From contig NZ_BCNF01000058.1 of NCBI RefSeq assembly GCF_001485495.1, positions 1 through 64,000 of the forward strand: a stretch of DNA of 64,000 bases, read 5' to 3'. Below the pieces are notes generated by a model, which was not told the DNA's origin, ran no database searches, and saw only the letters and a program-made list of their open reading frames with translations. A program made the translations under genes and the position numbers. This DNA comes from Gordonia desulfuricans NBRC 100010. GTDB taxonomy: Bacteria > Actinomycetota > Actinomycetes > Mycobacteriales > Mycobacteriaceae. Positions 1 to 8,472 of the stretch are shown piece after piece (position 1 is the first letter of the stretch; the number at the start of each line of letters is the position of its first letter).

Positions 1-148
1 CGCAGCTGACGTCGGGTGGTGACCATCTCGGAGGTGGTTGCGTTCCGACATCGGCCGTCTGAGGGTTCGATTGGTCGCTGTGCTCCTCGTCGGCTCAACC
101 ATCCACTGGTGCTTGGTGATCGAGTCGAAGGCTACGCTTCGAGGTGGA
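1..148. repeat. Possible dispersed intergenic repeat (REP-like), no gene
   Basis: No coding region is supported here. On the minus strand the stretch includes a 'GGTTGAGCCGACGAGGAGC'-type segment, a TCGAAG/CTTCGA mini-hairpin at about 126-143, and a 'CGAACCCTCAGAC' end. This style resembles short dispersed intergenic repeats that I recall from Gordonia chromosomes. Only one copy is in the window, so the repeat nature is an inference. It lies just downstream of the rhodanese gene. Confidence 0.25.
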
Positions 149-568
149 TCAACCGTCGACGCTGAACTGCGGAACGAGGTCTGAGTGGAGTCGGACCCGG
201 GTCAAGGCCTGATATCCCCCGACAACGTCTGTGGCGCGGTGCAGGCCCAACTGTTGCAGCGATGCGGCGGCGAGGCTCGAGGTGTATCCCTGGGAGCACA
301 GGATGATCCAGCGGACGTCGTGGTCGACGGCTGCAGACACCCGGGCATCGCTCGCCGGATCACATCGCCACTCGAGCACATTGCGTTCCAGGACGAGCGC
401 CTCGGGTACCTCGCCCTCGGCGGCACGCTGGGCGGCCGGACGGATGTCGACGAGGATCGCCCCGTCGGCGAGCTCGCCGGCCACCTGCTCGGGTTGTAGC
501 CGTTGCAGTCCGTCCCGGGCCCGCAGCAGCATGTCGTCGATCGTCATGGGCACCTGCCTGTCGCTCAT
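149..568 (-). CDS. Rhodanese-like sulfurtransferase
   Basis: This 139-residue single-domain rhodanese probably transfers or traps sulfane sulfur in the cytoplasm. The active-site loop has Cys91 in ILCSQGYTSS, preceded by the rhodanese strand and Asp in ILVDIRPAAQR near residues 38-47, and followed by VVGGYQAL. The start at 568 (MSDRQ) was chosen because its ATG overlaps the cysteine dioxygenase stop in an ATGA quadruplet (565-568). The frame is open further upstream, but that part is shadow sequence of the neighbour. The coupling to cysteine dioxygenase suggests the two act together in cysteine sulfur oxidation: the dioxygenase makes cysteine sulfinate and the rhodanese handles thiosulfate or persulfide. 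The pairing is seen in the sequence; the exact substrate is inferred. Confidence 0.85.
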   Translation of the reverse strand: MSDRQVPMTIDDMLLRARDGLQRLQPEQVAGELADGAILVDIRPAAQRAAEGEVPEALVLERNVLEWRCDPASDARVSAAVDHDVRWIILCSQGYTSSLAAASLQQLGLHRATDVVGGYQALTRVRLHSDLVPQFSVDG

Positions 569-1149
569 TCGGGTTCGTCGGTGAGTTCGGTGCGGGTGCG
601 CCGCAGCGAACGCTGGTCGGTCACCTCGTAGAACGACATGGCGGTCAGCGGAGGGGAGTAGGCGTGCACCGACAGCGTGGGTCCGGGCGCGGGATGCGCG
701 GTGGCGAGGTCCGGTGCGCCCAGCCCGGCCGGGGGCGGCGTGCTCCGGTGATGCTGCACATCGTGCACCCAGCCGAGCGGGAAGGCCGCCTGATCGCCGG
801 CCGCCAGGATGCGCACGGCCAGATCGTGGCCGGTCCAGCGGTACTCCCGCAATGCCCCCGACAACACGGTCAACGCGCCGAGCGACCCAGCGTGATCGTG
901 GAGATCGGTGGACCGGTCCGGGGTCCAGCTGATCAGCCACAGATCGAGATCGTCGTCGGACTCCAGACGGGCCGACCACCGTTCCACCGGATCCCAGGTG
1001 GGCGGGAGCAGATGGTCGTAGTGGCCGTCGAGGACGTCGGCGACACCCTGGTCGGTGATCCGCAGCAGATCGGCGGGCCGCAGTCGGGTGGGCAGGTTGG
1101 CGGCGGTGTGTCGCAGGGCGGGGTCGGGACGCGAGATGGTCGAGGTCAT
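565..1149 (-). CDS. Cysteine dioxygenase (cupin)
   Basis: A 194-residue cupin of the type I cysteine dioxygenase family, which oxidises L-cysteine to cysteine sulfinic acid with a non-heme iron. The three-histidine iron site is visible: His84 and His86 in TDLHDHAGSLGALTVL, and His129 in PLGWVHDVQH. A C-terminal HAYSPPLTAMSFYEV segment carries the conserved tyrosine region. The length is typical of bacterial members. The start MTSTISRP at 1149 has an AGGAG-like site just upstream on the minus strand (GTGAGGAGACACCTGCC). The first gene of a two-gene unit, it overlaps the rhodanese by 4 nt. Family assignment is firm; strict cysteine specificity over related thiols such as mercaptopropionate is inferred. 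Confidence 0.88.
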   Translation of the reverse strand: MTSTISRPDPALRHTAANLPTRLRPADLLRITDQGVADVLDGHYDHLLPPTWDPVERWSARLESDDDLDLWLISWTPDRSTDLHDHAGSLGALTVLSGALREYRWTGHDLAVRILAAGDQAAFPLGWVHDVQHHRSTPPPAGLGAPDLATAHPAPGPTLSVHAYSPPLTAMSFYEVTDQRSLRRTRTELTDEPE

Positions 1150-1525
1150 GGCAGGTGTCTCCTCACAAGTCGATGGGTCGGCTGGTCGATCGCGGGGATG
1201 CAGGTGCATCGACAGTGCGGGATCGACCGGCGTCGCAGTGAGGTCACGAAGCCAGGGTGGCGGGCGGGCCGTCGCCCCGCCAGGGTTGTTCTCACCGTGA
1301 ACGCAAGGCCGCCCAGGTGTGATCTGCGTCTCCGGCGCGATGGTCGGCGAGGGGCGGGTGTCGATTCCCCGGTGGCGGGGCGGATACTCTAGGGGGTGCG
1401 TGTGCGCGGCGTGAACTGCGGGGATGAGCCGACATGCGCGTGACCGGCGCGACCAGCCCTCGTGCCGTTTCGTGCGTATCCGCTGCGATGCGCCGACCAG
1501 AGTGCTTGCAACGAAGGAGATAGTG
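1150..1525. promoter_or_regulatory. Divergent intergenic region between cysteine dioxygenase and fdxC
   Basis: About 376 bp with no supported gene; the frames that run through it have no ribosome binding site and no family resemblance. It must hold promoters in both directions. On either strand there is a G+C-rich stem, TGGCGGG ... CCCGCCA, at about 1257-1291, which would lie in the 5' leader of the cysteine dioxygenase transcript. I compared that leader with SAM-type riboswitch cores from memory and saw no convincing match. A possible -10 element for fdxC is TACTCT near 1385-1390. Confidence 0.4.
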
Positions 1526-1855
1526 GTGACGTACATCATCGCGGAGCCCTGCGTGGACGTGATGGACAAGGCATGTGTCGAGGAGTGCCCTGTCGATTGC
1601 ATCTACGAGGGGGGTCGCAGTCTCTACATCCAGCCGGATGAGTGCGTGGACTGCGGGGCCTGCGAACCGGTGTGCCCGGTGGAGGCGATCTTCTACGAGG
1701 ACGACGTCCCCGACGAGTGGGAGCCCTACGTGAGCGCCAACGCCGACTTCTTCGACGATCTCGGATCGCCGGGCGGCGCCAGCAAGGTCGGCAAGACCGA
1801 TTTCGATCCTGCGTTCATCAAGGGCCTGCCCCCGATGGGCGAGGGCGAGGACTGA
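1526..1855 (+). CDS. fdxC: 7Fe ferredoxin FdxC
   Basis: A 109-residue ferredoxin of the 3Fe-4S/4Fe-4S type, a soluble one-electron carrier. Cluster ligands are seen as Cys9, Cys17, Cys21 and Cys25 (CVEECPVDC) and as Cys40, Cys43, Cys46 and Cys50 (CVDCGACEPVC). An acidic C-terminal tail follows, as in mycobacterial FdxC (Rv1177). The start is the GTG at 1526, because AAGGAGA at 1514-1520 sits 5 nt upstream and the family begins TYIIAEPC here; the longer ATG-initiated frame adds a non-homologous leader. The dapC start follows 7 nt after the stop, so the two are very likely co-transcribed, as in mycobacteria. The redox partner cannot be read from the sequence. Confidence 0.93.
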   Translation: MTYIIAEPCVDVMDKACVEECPVDCIYEGGRSLYIQPDECVDCGACEPVCPVEAIFYEDDVPDEWEPYVSANADFFDDLGSPGGASKVGKTDFDPAFIKGLPPMGEGED

Positions 1856-1862
1856 CCGTCCG

Positions 1863-2984
1863 GTGACAGTTGAGCGCACCGCGGGCCGTCGTCGCCTGAG
1901 TTCGGTCCTGCCGGACTTCCCCTGGGACACCATCGCCGACATCAAGGCGCTGGCCGCCTCGCATGCCGACGGCATCGTCGATCTGTCGGTGGGGACCCCG
2001 GTCGATCCGGTGGACCCGCTGATCCGTGAGGCCCTCGCGGGCGCCTCGGAGTTCCCGGGTTATCCGACGACGATCGGTACCCCGGAGCTGCGAACGGCCG
2101 CAGCAGGGGCGTTGAGCCGCCGCTATGGGGTGACCGGGCTCGGACCGTCGGGCATCCTGCCGGTGATCGGCACCAAGGAGGCGATCGCCTCGGTGTGTTC
2201 GACGCTCGGCATCGGTGCCGGCGACACGGTGGTGATCCCCGAGGTCGCCTACCCGACCTACGAGGTGGGGGCGCTGCTGGCGGGCGCCACCCCGGTGCGT
2301 GCCGATTCCGTGCTGCAACTCGGACCGTCGCGTCCGGCGTTGATGTTCGTGAACTCGCCGTCCAACCCGACCGGCAAGGTGCTCGGTGTCGAGCATCTGC
2401 GCAAGGTGGTCGAGTGGGCCCGCGAACGCGGCACCATCATTGTCTCCGACGAGTGTTATCTCGGGCTCGCCTGGGATGCCGAGGCCATCTCGATTCTCGA
2501 TCCGCGGGTCTCCGACGGCGACCACACCGGTCTGCTGGCGGTGCACTCGCTGTCGAAGATCTCCAACCTCGCGTCCTACCGCGCCGGGTTCTTCGCCGGT
2601 GACGAGGCACTGATCGCCGAACTGCTCGCCGTGCGCAAGCACGCGGGGATGATCGTGCCGTTCCCGATCCAGGGTGCGATGACCGCCGCCCTCGACGACG
2701 ACGCACACGTCGACGCACAGCGCGAGCGCTACCGTGCGCGACGTGAGCGGCTGCTGGCGGCGGTGACCGGCGCCGGGTTCACCGTCGACAACTCCGAGGC
2801 GGGCCTGTACCTGTGGGCCACGCGCGGAGAGGCCTGCCGCGACACCGTCGAGTGGCTGGCCCACCGCGGCATCCTCGCCGCACCCGGGGATTTCTACGGT
2901 CCGGCCGGGGTCCGCCACGTCCGGATGGCGCTGACCGCCACCGACGAACGCATCGACGCCGCCGTCGCACGCCTCGGTGCCTGA
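1863..2984 (+). CDS. dapC: Succinyldiaminopimelate aminotransferase DapC
   Basis: A 373-residue fold-type I PLP-dependent aminotransferase, assigned to the step making N-succinyl-L,L-2,6-diaminopimelate from N-succinyl-2-amino-6-ketopimelate in lysine and meso-diaminopimelate synthesis. The PLP lysine is in HSLSKISNLASYRAGF (about residue 237), with NSPSNPTG and SDECYLGLAW giving the conserved Asn and Asp/Tyr pocket. It begins at a GTG 7 nt after fdxC, the Rv1177-Rv1178 arrangement. dapD lies convergently downstream and dapE further on, which supports the pathway assignment over a generic class I aminotransferase. Enzyme class is certain; the substrate is inferred from synteny. Confidence 0.88.
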   Translation: MTVERTAGRRRLSSVLPDFPWDTIADIKALAASHADGIVDLSVGTPVDPVDPLIREALAGASEFPGYPTTIGTPELRTAAAGALSRRYGVTGLGPSGILPVIGTKEAIASVCSTLGIGAGDTVVIPEVAYPTYEVGALLAGATPVRADSVLQLGPSRPALMFVNSPSNPTGKVLGVEHLRKVVEWARERGTIIVSDECYLGLAWDAEAISILDPRVSDGDHTGLLAVHSLSKISNLASYRAGFFAGDEALIAELLAVRKHAGMIVPFPIQGAMTAALDDDAHVDAQRERYRARRERLLAAVTGAGFTVDNSEAGLYLWATRGEACRDTVEWLAHRGILAAPGDFYGPAGVRHVRMALTATDERIDAAVARLGA

Positions 2985-3019
2985 CCGGTCCTGACCTGCG
3001 CCGCGTCTCGGTTCCGGGA

Positions 3020-3083
3020 CCAGACACTTTCGGCGCCAGACCGTCTCGACGCCAGACCATTTCGATCCCAGACGACCACTTCG
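3020..3083. repeat. Four tandem 16-bp repeats
   Basis: CCAGAC recurs at 3020, 3036, 3052 and 3068, exactly 16 bp apart. Approximate units are CCAGACACTTTCGGCG, CCAGACCGTCTCGACG, CCAGACCATTTCGATC and CCAGACGACCACTTCG. The repeats are intergenic, between dapC and dapD, and the last unit runs into the left arm of the palindrome at 3071-3133. Confidence 0.8.
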
Positions 3084-3133
3084 GCCCCGGTGGCCGGCTC
3101 GCCGAGCCGGCCACCGGGGCCGAAGTGGTCGTC
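3071..3133. terminator. 31-bp perfect palindrome; bidirectional terminator between dapC and dapD
   Basis: The arm 3071-3101 is the exact reverse complement of 3103-3133, with one central base at 3102. It lies between two convergent genes, 86 nt after the dapC stop and 8 nt beyond the dapD stop. An RNA copy from either strand would form a very stable G+C-rich stem. No U-tract follows, as is common in actinobacteria. Confidence 0.75.
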
Positions 3134-3141
3134 GGAGGACG

Positions 3142-4104
3142 TCAGTTCTTGTGCAGCGCGGCGTTCAGGGCGATCCCGTCACCCTTCCACGGCACCACCT
3201 CGACGGCGCCGGTCATGCTGTTGCGACGGAACAGCAGATTCGACTGCCCCGACAGCTCACGCGCCTTGATGCTGGTTCCGTCGGGGCCGGTGACCTTGGT
3301 ACCGGCGGTCACATAGAGGCCGGCCTCGATCACGCAGTCGTCGCCGAGTGCGATACCGCAGCCGGAGTTGGCGCCCAGCAGGCAGCGCTTGCCCAGCGAG
3401 ATGCGCTCCTTGCCGCCGCCGGACAGGGTGCCCATAGTGGATGCGCCGCCGCCGATGTCGGAGCCGTCACCGACCGCCACACCGGCCGAGATCCGACCCT
3501 CCACCATCGAGTCGCCGAGGGTGCCGGCGTTGAAGTTGACGAATCCCTCGTGCATCACGGTGGTGCCGGAGGCGAGGTGGGCGCCCAGGCGCACGCGGTC
3601 GGCGTCGCCGATGCGCACACCGGTCGGCGCGACGTAGTCGACCATCCGCGGGAACTTGTCGATGCTGTAGACGGTCACCGCGCCGCGGGCCTTCAGCCCG
3701 GCACGCGTGGTCTCGAAGCCGTCGACGGCGCACGGTCCGTGGTTGGTCCACACGACGTTGGCGAGCAGTCCGAAGATGCCGTCGAGGTTGATCGTGTTGG
3801 GCTGTACCAGCCGGTGCGACAGCAGGTGCAGACGCAGGTAGACGTCGTGGGCGTCGACCGGCGCCTCGGACAGGTCGGCGATGGAGGTCTCGACGGCGAC
3901 CGTCTTGACCCGCCGGACATCGTCGGCACCGACGAGCTCGCGCAGGTGCGCGGGCGTCGCGTCGGCGGCGAGTTCGGTGGTGCCGGCCGGGGCGTCGGAG
4001 CCCAGCGCCGGTTCGGGGTACCAGACGTCGAGGACCACACCGGTGTCACCGGCCCCGTCGGTCACGGTGGCAATACCAACTGCATGCGCGCCATTGTTCG
4101 TCAC
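3142..4104 (-). CDS. dapD: Tetrahydrodipicolinate N-succinyltransferase DapD
   Basis: A 320-residue acyltransferase with a left-handed beta-helix, close to the actinobacterial DapD type (about 317 residues). It succinylates tetrahydrodipicolinate using succinyl-CoA in the lysine/meso-diaminopimelate pathway. Hexapeptide-like turns are visible: [65 protein letters not shown]. The C-terminal region is rich in Asn and Arg ([15 protein letters not shown]). The start is the GTG at 4104 ([10 protein letters not shown]), matching the family N terminus. It is convergent with dapC; the 31-bp palindrome separates them. A small membrane-protein gene lies upstream on the same strand. Confidence 0.93.
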   Translation of the reverse strand: MTNNGAHAVGIATVTDGAGDTGVVLDVWYPEPALGSDAPAGTTELAADATPAHLRELVGADDVRRVKTVAVETSIADLSEAPVDAHDVYLRLHLLSHRLVQPNTINLDGIFGLLANVVWTNHGPCAVDGFETTRAGLKARGAVTVYSIDKFPRMVDYVAPTGVRIGDADRVRLGAHLASGTTVMHEGFVNFNAGTLGDSMVEGRISAGVAVGDGSDIGGGASTMGTLSGGGKERISLGKRCLLGANSGCGIALGDDCVIEAGLYVTAGTKVTGPDGTSIKARELSGQSNLLFRRNSMTGAVEVVPWKGDGIALNAALHKN

Positions 4105-4207
4105 GGGCGTCGAGTCTACAGCGGCCGCACGCGATCTCCGCGTGTCCTGCCGGTGGACTCCGACGCCCGTGCCGCGACGGTCCGCTGGTGCGGTGCCGGG
4201 GCGTGGG

Positions 4208-4495
4208 TCAGTGCCGGTACATCTCCTTGTAGTGCTGCTCGTTGAGCGGAGTGTTGTCCGGCAGCACCGGGCTGTGGTGCAGCTTGCGGCCCATGATGGT
4301 CATGGTGACCGCCGACGTCGTGAACGCGGCGACGGTGATGATGCCGAAGGTGATGGCCGCAGCGGTGTGCCCACCGGCGATGGACACCACCCACAGGGCC
4401 AGGGACCCGAATCCGACCATGACGAGGAAGAATGCGCCGAGGCCGATCGGATGCTCGCCGTGCGACACGTGATGGGGCATGAAGTGAGCGGTCAT
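4208..4495 (-). CDS. Small two-helix membrane protein, unknown function
   Basis: I do not recognise the family of this 95-residue protein. A His-rich N terminus ([16 protein letters not shown]) is followed by two hydrophobic segments, about residues 20-42 ([20 protein letters not shown]) and 46-68 ([21 protein letters not shown]), and a polar tail ending KEMYRH. A second possible ATG lies 9 nt upstream at 4504, but it would touch the AGGAG at 4505-4509. The ATG at 4495 sits at normal spacing from that site and is preferred. It lies upstream of dapD on the same strand with about 100 bp between, so it may be monocistronic. The histidines could bind metal, but nothing in the sequence proves it. 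Confidence 0.7.
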   Translation of the reverse strand: MTAHFMPHHVSHGEHPIGLGAFFLVMVGFGSLALWVVSIAGGHTAAAITFGIITVAAFTTSAVTMTIMGRKLHHSPVLPDNTPLNEQHYKEMYRH

Positions 4496-4668
4496 GACGA
4501 TCATCTCCTAGGTGTGAGATCCGCTACACCTGCGACCATATCCCTGTTCCGGTGTGGGCGAAAGGGGTACAAGGGCCCTGTTGCGGGCGGTGGCCGGCGT
4601 GGTCTCGGCATCATCCGAACAGGGGAGAGCTCTGGTCGGCGCCGATGCCGGTTTCGTAGGGTCGGGGC

Positions 4669-5265
4669 ATGTATCAGCCCGGTCCACCCCCGTCTGCGCC
4701 CGGTGGTCAGCCCACGCCCACTCCCGGGCCCCGGCCGCGGCGGCGCTGGCCGTGGATCGCCGGTGGGGTGGGTGTGGCGCTGGTGATCGCGATCGTCGTC
4801 GGCGGCCTGGTGTTCCAGCCGTGGCTGCTGTTCGTCGACACCGAGATCGACGACGAGATACCCACCGCGGTCACCTCGGTGCCGGCCGGCACCGAACCCG
4901 TTGCGGCACCGGTACTCCTGTCGCAGGGTGATCTCATCAGCCACGAGCACGACACCAGCGGGTCGGTGTCGGTGATCGAGAACCCGGACGGCTCGAGAGT
5001 TCTCGCCATCGAGAACCTCGACACCACCACCGGGCCCGACGTCCACGTGTGGTTGTCGGCCGGTGAGGTGGTCCCGGGCCGGTCCGGGTGGCACACCGCA
5101 GGCGACGCCGCACGGGTCGATCTCGGGAAGATCAAGGGCAACCGCGGGGATCAGGTCTATTCGATCCCCGCCGGCACCGATCTCGCCGAGTACCCGGCGG
5201 TGGTGCTGTGGTGTGTGCGGTTCAGCGTGTCCTTCGGTGCGGCAGAACTACATCCCGCGGCCTGA
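4669..5265 (+). CDS. Membrane-anchored DM13-domain protein
   Basis: A 198-residue protein. A Pro-rich cytoplasmic N terminus (residues 1-26) leads to one membrane segment at about 27-49 (WPWIAGGVGVALVIAIVVGG), a linker, and an extracellular domain from about residue 85. That domain has the DM13 pattern: SGSVSVIENPDGSRVLAIENL, GPDVHVWLSAGE, GNRGDQVYSIPAGTDL, and a final VVLWCVRFSVSFGAAEL with the conserved single Cys. DM13 domains are proposed to act in redox or electron transfer at the cell surface. The gene stands alone, divergent from the small membrane protein and convergent with the alcohol dehydrogenase. The physiological substrate is unknown. Confidence 0.8.
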   Translation: MYQPGPPPSAPGGQPTPTPGPRPRRRWPWIAGGVGVALVIAIVVGGLVFQPWLLFVDTEIDDEIPTAVTSVPAGTEPVAAPVLLSQGDLISHEHDTSGSVSVIENPDGSRVLAIENLDTTTGPDVHVWLSAGEVVPGRSGWHTAGDAARVDLGKIKGNRGDQVYSIPAGTDLAEYPAVVLWCVRFSVSFGAAELHPAA

Positions 5266-5286
5266 GCCGATCCCGGCCCGGCGGCC

Positions 5287-6303
5287 TCAGGGTTCGAGCA
5301 GGGTTTTGACGGCCTGTCGTGAATCCATCGCGGCGTACCCCTGCGCCACCTCCGACAACGGGAGGGTGAGGTCGAAGACCTTGCCGGGGTTGATCTTCCG
5401 GTCGAGGATCAACTCGATCAGGTGGGGTAGGAAACGTCGTACCGGGGCCGGTCCGCCGTGCAGGTGCACCAGTCGGCGGAACAGCTTGTCGCCGGAGATC
5501 TCCACGCCGTGTGCCACACCGAGGAAGCCGACGTGCCCGCCGGCCCGGGTCGAGTCGATCGCCTGGGTCATCGACTCGTCGGTACCGACCGCCTCGATGA
5601 CCGAGTGCGCACCGAGCCCACCGGTGAGCTCCTTGATCGCGGCCACCCCGTCGGGTCCGCGCTCGGCGACGACATCGGTGGCACCGAACGCACGCGCCAG
5701 TGCGGTCCGCGATTCGTGGCGGCTCATCGCGATGATCCGTTCGGCGCCGAGCTCTTTGGCCGCGAGGATCGCGAGCAGGCCCACCGCGCCGTCGCCGACC
5801 ACCGCGACGGTCTTACCGGGGCCCACCTCGGCGGCCGTCGCACCGAACCAGCCGGTACCCAGGACATCCGACGCCGCGAGCAGGTCGGGGACGAGGTCGG
5901 GATCGGGCGGCTCCGGGGTGGCCACCAGCGTGCCGTCGGCCAGCGGGACGCGCAGGTACTCCGCCTGCGCGCCACGGACCGGGCGCATGTGTTCGCATCC
6001 GGACTGGTAGCCGGCGCGGCAGATGTCGCAGGTGTTGTCCGAGGCGATGAACGAACCCACGACGAACTGTCCGGGCCGCAGCGAGGTGACCTCCGAACCC
6101 ACCTCCTCGATCACCCCGGCGTACTCGTGACCGATGGCGAACGGCTTCGTGATCTCGTTGACACCGCGGTAGTTCCACAGATCCGACCCGCAGACGCAGG
6201 TCGCCGACAGTCGGATGATCGCATCGGTCGGATGGGCGATGACGGGATCCGGGACGTCCTCGAGACGGATGTCGCCCGGGGCGTGGATGATGGTTGCGCG
6301 CAT
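5287..6303 (-). CDS. Zinc-dependent alcohol dehydrogenase
   Basis: A 338-residue medium-chain dehydrogenase, NAD(P)-dependent. The catalytic zinc site is seen in [12 protein letters not shown] (about residue 38) and [12 protein letters not shown] (about 58-69). The structural-zinc loop [16 protein letters not shown] keeps three obvious cysteines. The Rossmann motif is [22 protein letters not shown]. The start ATG at 6303 gives the normal N terminus [20 protein letters not shown]. It is divergent from dapE, with 124 bp between starts. No neighbour points to a substrate, so the alcohol or aldehyde it acts on remains open. Confidence 0.85.
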   Translation of the reverse strand: MRATIIHAPGDIRLEDVPDPVIAHPTDAIIRLSATCVCGSDLWNYRGVNEITKPFAIGHEYAGVIEEVGSEVTSLRPGQFVVGSFIASDNTCDICRAGYQSGCEHMRPVRGAQAEYLRVPLADGTLVATPEPPDPDLVPDLLAASDVLGTGWFGATAAEVGPGKTVAVVGDGAVGLLAILAAKELGAERIIAMSRHESRTALARAFGATDVVAERGPDGVAAIKELTGGLGAHSVIEAVGTDESMTQAIDSTRAGGHVGFLGVAHGVEISGDKLFRRLVHLHGGPAPVRRFLPHLIELILDRKINPGKVFDLTLPLSEVAQGYAAMDSRQAVKTLLEP

Positions 6304-6427
6304 GCGGTTCGGCCCTTTCGACGGCGGTGAGCCCCCGCCGTCGACCATACGTCCCGGCGGCACCCGCCCCGCAGCCACCGGACCGGCACGCTGCCGGGCC
6401 CGGGCGCCGGGGCGATACGGTGGGACG

Positions 6428-7531
6428 GTGACCGATGCACCCCTGCTCGACCTGCACGCCGACCCCGTCGAGTTGACCGCAGCGCTGGTCGACATCCGCA
6501 GCGAGTCCCGTGACGAGACCGCGATCGCCGACGCGGTGGAGGCCGCGCTGCGTGCGCAGACCTCCGGTTTCGAGATCGTCCGCCACGGCAACCAGGTGCT
6601 CGCCCGCACCGACCGCGGCCTGCCGAGTCGGGTGATCCTGGCCGGGCACCTCGACACCGTGCCGATCGCCGACAACGTGCCGCATCGCCGTACGGTCGAC
6701 GACGCGGAGGGTGAGGTGCTGCACGGCTGCGGCACCGTCGACATGAAGTCCGGTGACGCGGTGTTCCTGCATCTGGCGGCCACCCTCGACGCACCCGCAC
6801 ACGATCTGACCCTGATCTTCTACGACTGCGAGGAGATCGCCGCGGAGTTCAACGGGCTGGGCACGATCGAACGCGATCTGCCCGACTGGCTGCACGGCGA
6901 CGTCGCGATCCTCGGCGAGCCCACCGCCGGGCAGATCGAGGCCGGCTGCCAGGGCACCTTGCGGGTGCGGCTGTCGGCGACCGGAGGCCGGGCACACTCG
7001 GCGCGATCGTGGATGGGCGACAACGCGATCCACAAGCTGGCACCGGTGCTTGCCGTCCTCGCCGACTACACCCCGCGCAACGTCGACATCGACGGATGCG
7101 AATACCGGGAAGGGCTGTCGGCGGTGGGTGTCGACGGCGGTGTGGCCGGCAACGTGGTGCCCGACGCCGCCTCGGTCACCGTCAACTTCCGGTTCGCCCC
7201 CGACCGCAGCATCACCTCGTCCCTGGACCATCTGCGCGAGGTGTTCGCCGGACCGCTGGAGTCCGGGGAGATCACGATGGAGCTCACCGATTCCGCCGCC
7301 GGGGCACTTCCGGGGCTCTCGCATCCGGCGGCCGCGGCGCTGGTCGCCGCGGCGTCGGGCCGGTTCCGTGCGAAGTACGGCTGGACCGATGTGTCGCGGT
7401 TCTCCGCCCTCGGCGTGCCCGCGGTCAACCTCGGTCCGGGTGACCCGAGCCTGGCGCACCGCCGCGACGAGCGGGTGCCGGTGTCGCAGATCCGGGAGGT
7501 CACCGAACTGCTCCGCGCCTACCTGTCCTGA
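6428..7531 (+). CDS. dapE: Succinyl-diaminopimelate desuccinylase DapE
   Basis: A 367-residue M20-family metallohydrolase that removes succinate from N-succinyl-L,L-diaminopimelate to give L,L-diaminopimelate. Metal and catalytic residues appear in LAGHLDTVP (about residues 77-85), [29 protein letters not shown] (catalytic Glu-Glu) and [16 protein letters not shown]. The dimerisation domain begins near [16 protein letters not shown] late [16 protein letters not shown] contributes the last part of the metal site. The start is the GTG at 6428. With dapC and dapD nearby, it completes three steps of the succinylase branch; Rv1202 is the mycobacterial counterpart. Confidence 0.92.
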   Translation: MTDAPLLDLHADPVELTAALVDIRSESRDETAIADAVEAALRAQTSGFEIVRHGNQVLARTDRGLPSRVILAGHLDTVPIADNVPHRRTVDDAEGEVLHGCGTVDMKSGDAVFLHLAATLDAPAHDLTLIFYDCEEIAAEFNGLGTIERDLPDWLHGDVAILGEPTAGQIEAGCQGTLRVRLSATGGRAHSARSWMGDNAIHKLAPVLAVLADYTPRNVDIDGCEYREGLSAVGVDGGVAGNVVPDAASVTVNFRFAPDRSITSSLDHLREVFAGPLESGEITMELTDSAAGALPGLSHPAAAALVAAASGRFRAKYGWTDVSRFSALGVPAVNLGPGDPSLAHRRDERVPVSQIREVTELLRAYLS

Positions 7532-7635
7532 CCATCGGGTCGTCCGGGGTGCGCCGGGGACATGACACGGGCCGGACACGCGCGGGTGACCCGGTGAGGT
7601 GATCGGCGTCGGTCACGGGCACTAGCGTTGCGGAC

Positions 7636-8472
7636 ATGGACACCCCGCACACCGAGGAACACGAGCCGATCCCCGACGACGAGAGCGGCACCACCTACAT
7701 CGGTCCGATGCGGGTGCGGCGCAGTGAGACCGACACCGCCCGCACCACCGACCGGCGCCTGCTGGAGTGGGTCGATCCGCGCGACGACCAGCGGCGGGCC
7801 GAGCGGACGATGCGCGACTCCTGGCGGGTACTGCGCATCCAGTCGGAGTTCGTCGCCGGATTCGACGCGATGAGCAACGTGGCCGAGGCGGTCACCGTGT
7901 TCGGTTCGGCCCGCATCCGCCCCGATTCGCGGGAGTACGACCTCGCCGTGCGGCTCGGCCGCGTGCTGGGTTCGGCAGGGTACGCGGTGATCACCGGCGG
8001 CGGACCGGGCGCCATGGAGGCCGCCAACCGCGGGGCCTACGAGACCCGGTCACGCTCGATCGGGCTGAACATCGAGCTGCCCTTCGAACAGCATCTGAAC
8101 CCGTGGGTCGACGTCGGGATGAACTTCCGCTACTTCTTCGTCCGCAAGACGATGTTCGTGAAGTATGCGCAGGCCTTCGTGTGTCTGCCGGGTGGCTTCG
8201 GCACCCTCGACGAACTGTTCGAGGCGCTGACCCTGGTGCAGACCAAGAAGGTGGTGCGGTTCCCGATCGTGTTGCTCGGCCGTGCGCACTGGGCCGGGCT
8301 GCTGGACTGGATGCGCGAGACCCTGCTGTCGGCGGGGGTGATCTCCGAGGCCGACCTGGACCTGTTGCACGTCGTCGACGAGCCGGAGGAGGCCGTGGAG
8401 ATCATCGCGGCCGCGGCCGCGACCCGGGGTCGTGCCGACGCCGGGGCCGACATCGGACAGGAGCAGCCGTGA
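7636..8472 (+). CDS. LOG-family Rossmann-fold protein (long form)
   Basis: A 278-residue protein of the LOG/TIGR00730 family of cytokinin-type nucleoside 5'-monophosphate phosphoribohydrolases. It has the hallmark PGGFGTLDELFEALTLVQTKK (about residues 185-205), GGGPGAMEAANRGAYE near 118-133, and VTVFGSARIRPDS at the start of the fold. An N-terminal extension of about 80 residues, rich in charged residues, precedes the core; the short paralogue immediately downstream lacks it. Its stop overlaps the GTG of that paralogue (GTGA, 8469-8472), so the two are translationally coupled. A nucleotide-cleaving role is the family expectation. Whether it makes free cytokinins or acts in nucleotide metabolism is not shown. 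Confidence 0.85.
   Translation: MDTPHTEEHEPIPDDESGTTYIGPMRVRRSETDTARTTDRRLLEWVDPRDDQRRAERTMRDSWRVLRIQSEFVAGFDAMSNVAEAVTVFGSARIRPDSREYDLAVRLGRVLGSAGYAVITGGGPGAMEAANRGAYETRSRSIGLNIELPFEQHLNPWVDVGMNFRYFFVRKTMFVKYAQAFVCLPGGFGTLDELFEALTLVQTKKVVRFPIVLLGRAHWAGLLDWMRETLLSAGVISEADLDLLHVVDEPEEAVEIIAAAAATRGRADAGADIGQEQP

Noticed and set aside
1150-1290. Riboswitch-like structure before cysteine dioxygenase
   Set aside because: A G+C-rich stem is present, but no recognisable SAM, SAH or cysteine-responsive leader core or poly-Cys leader peptide could be seen.
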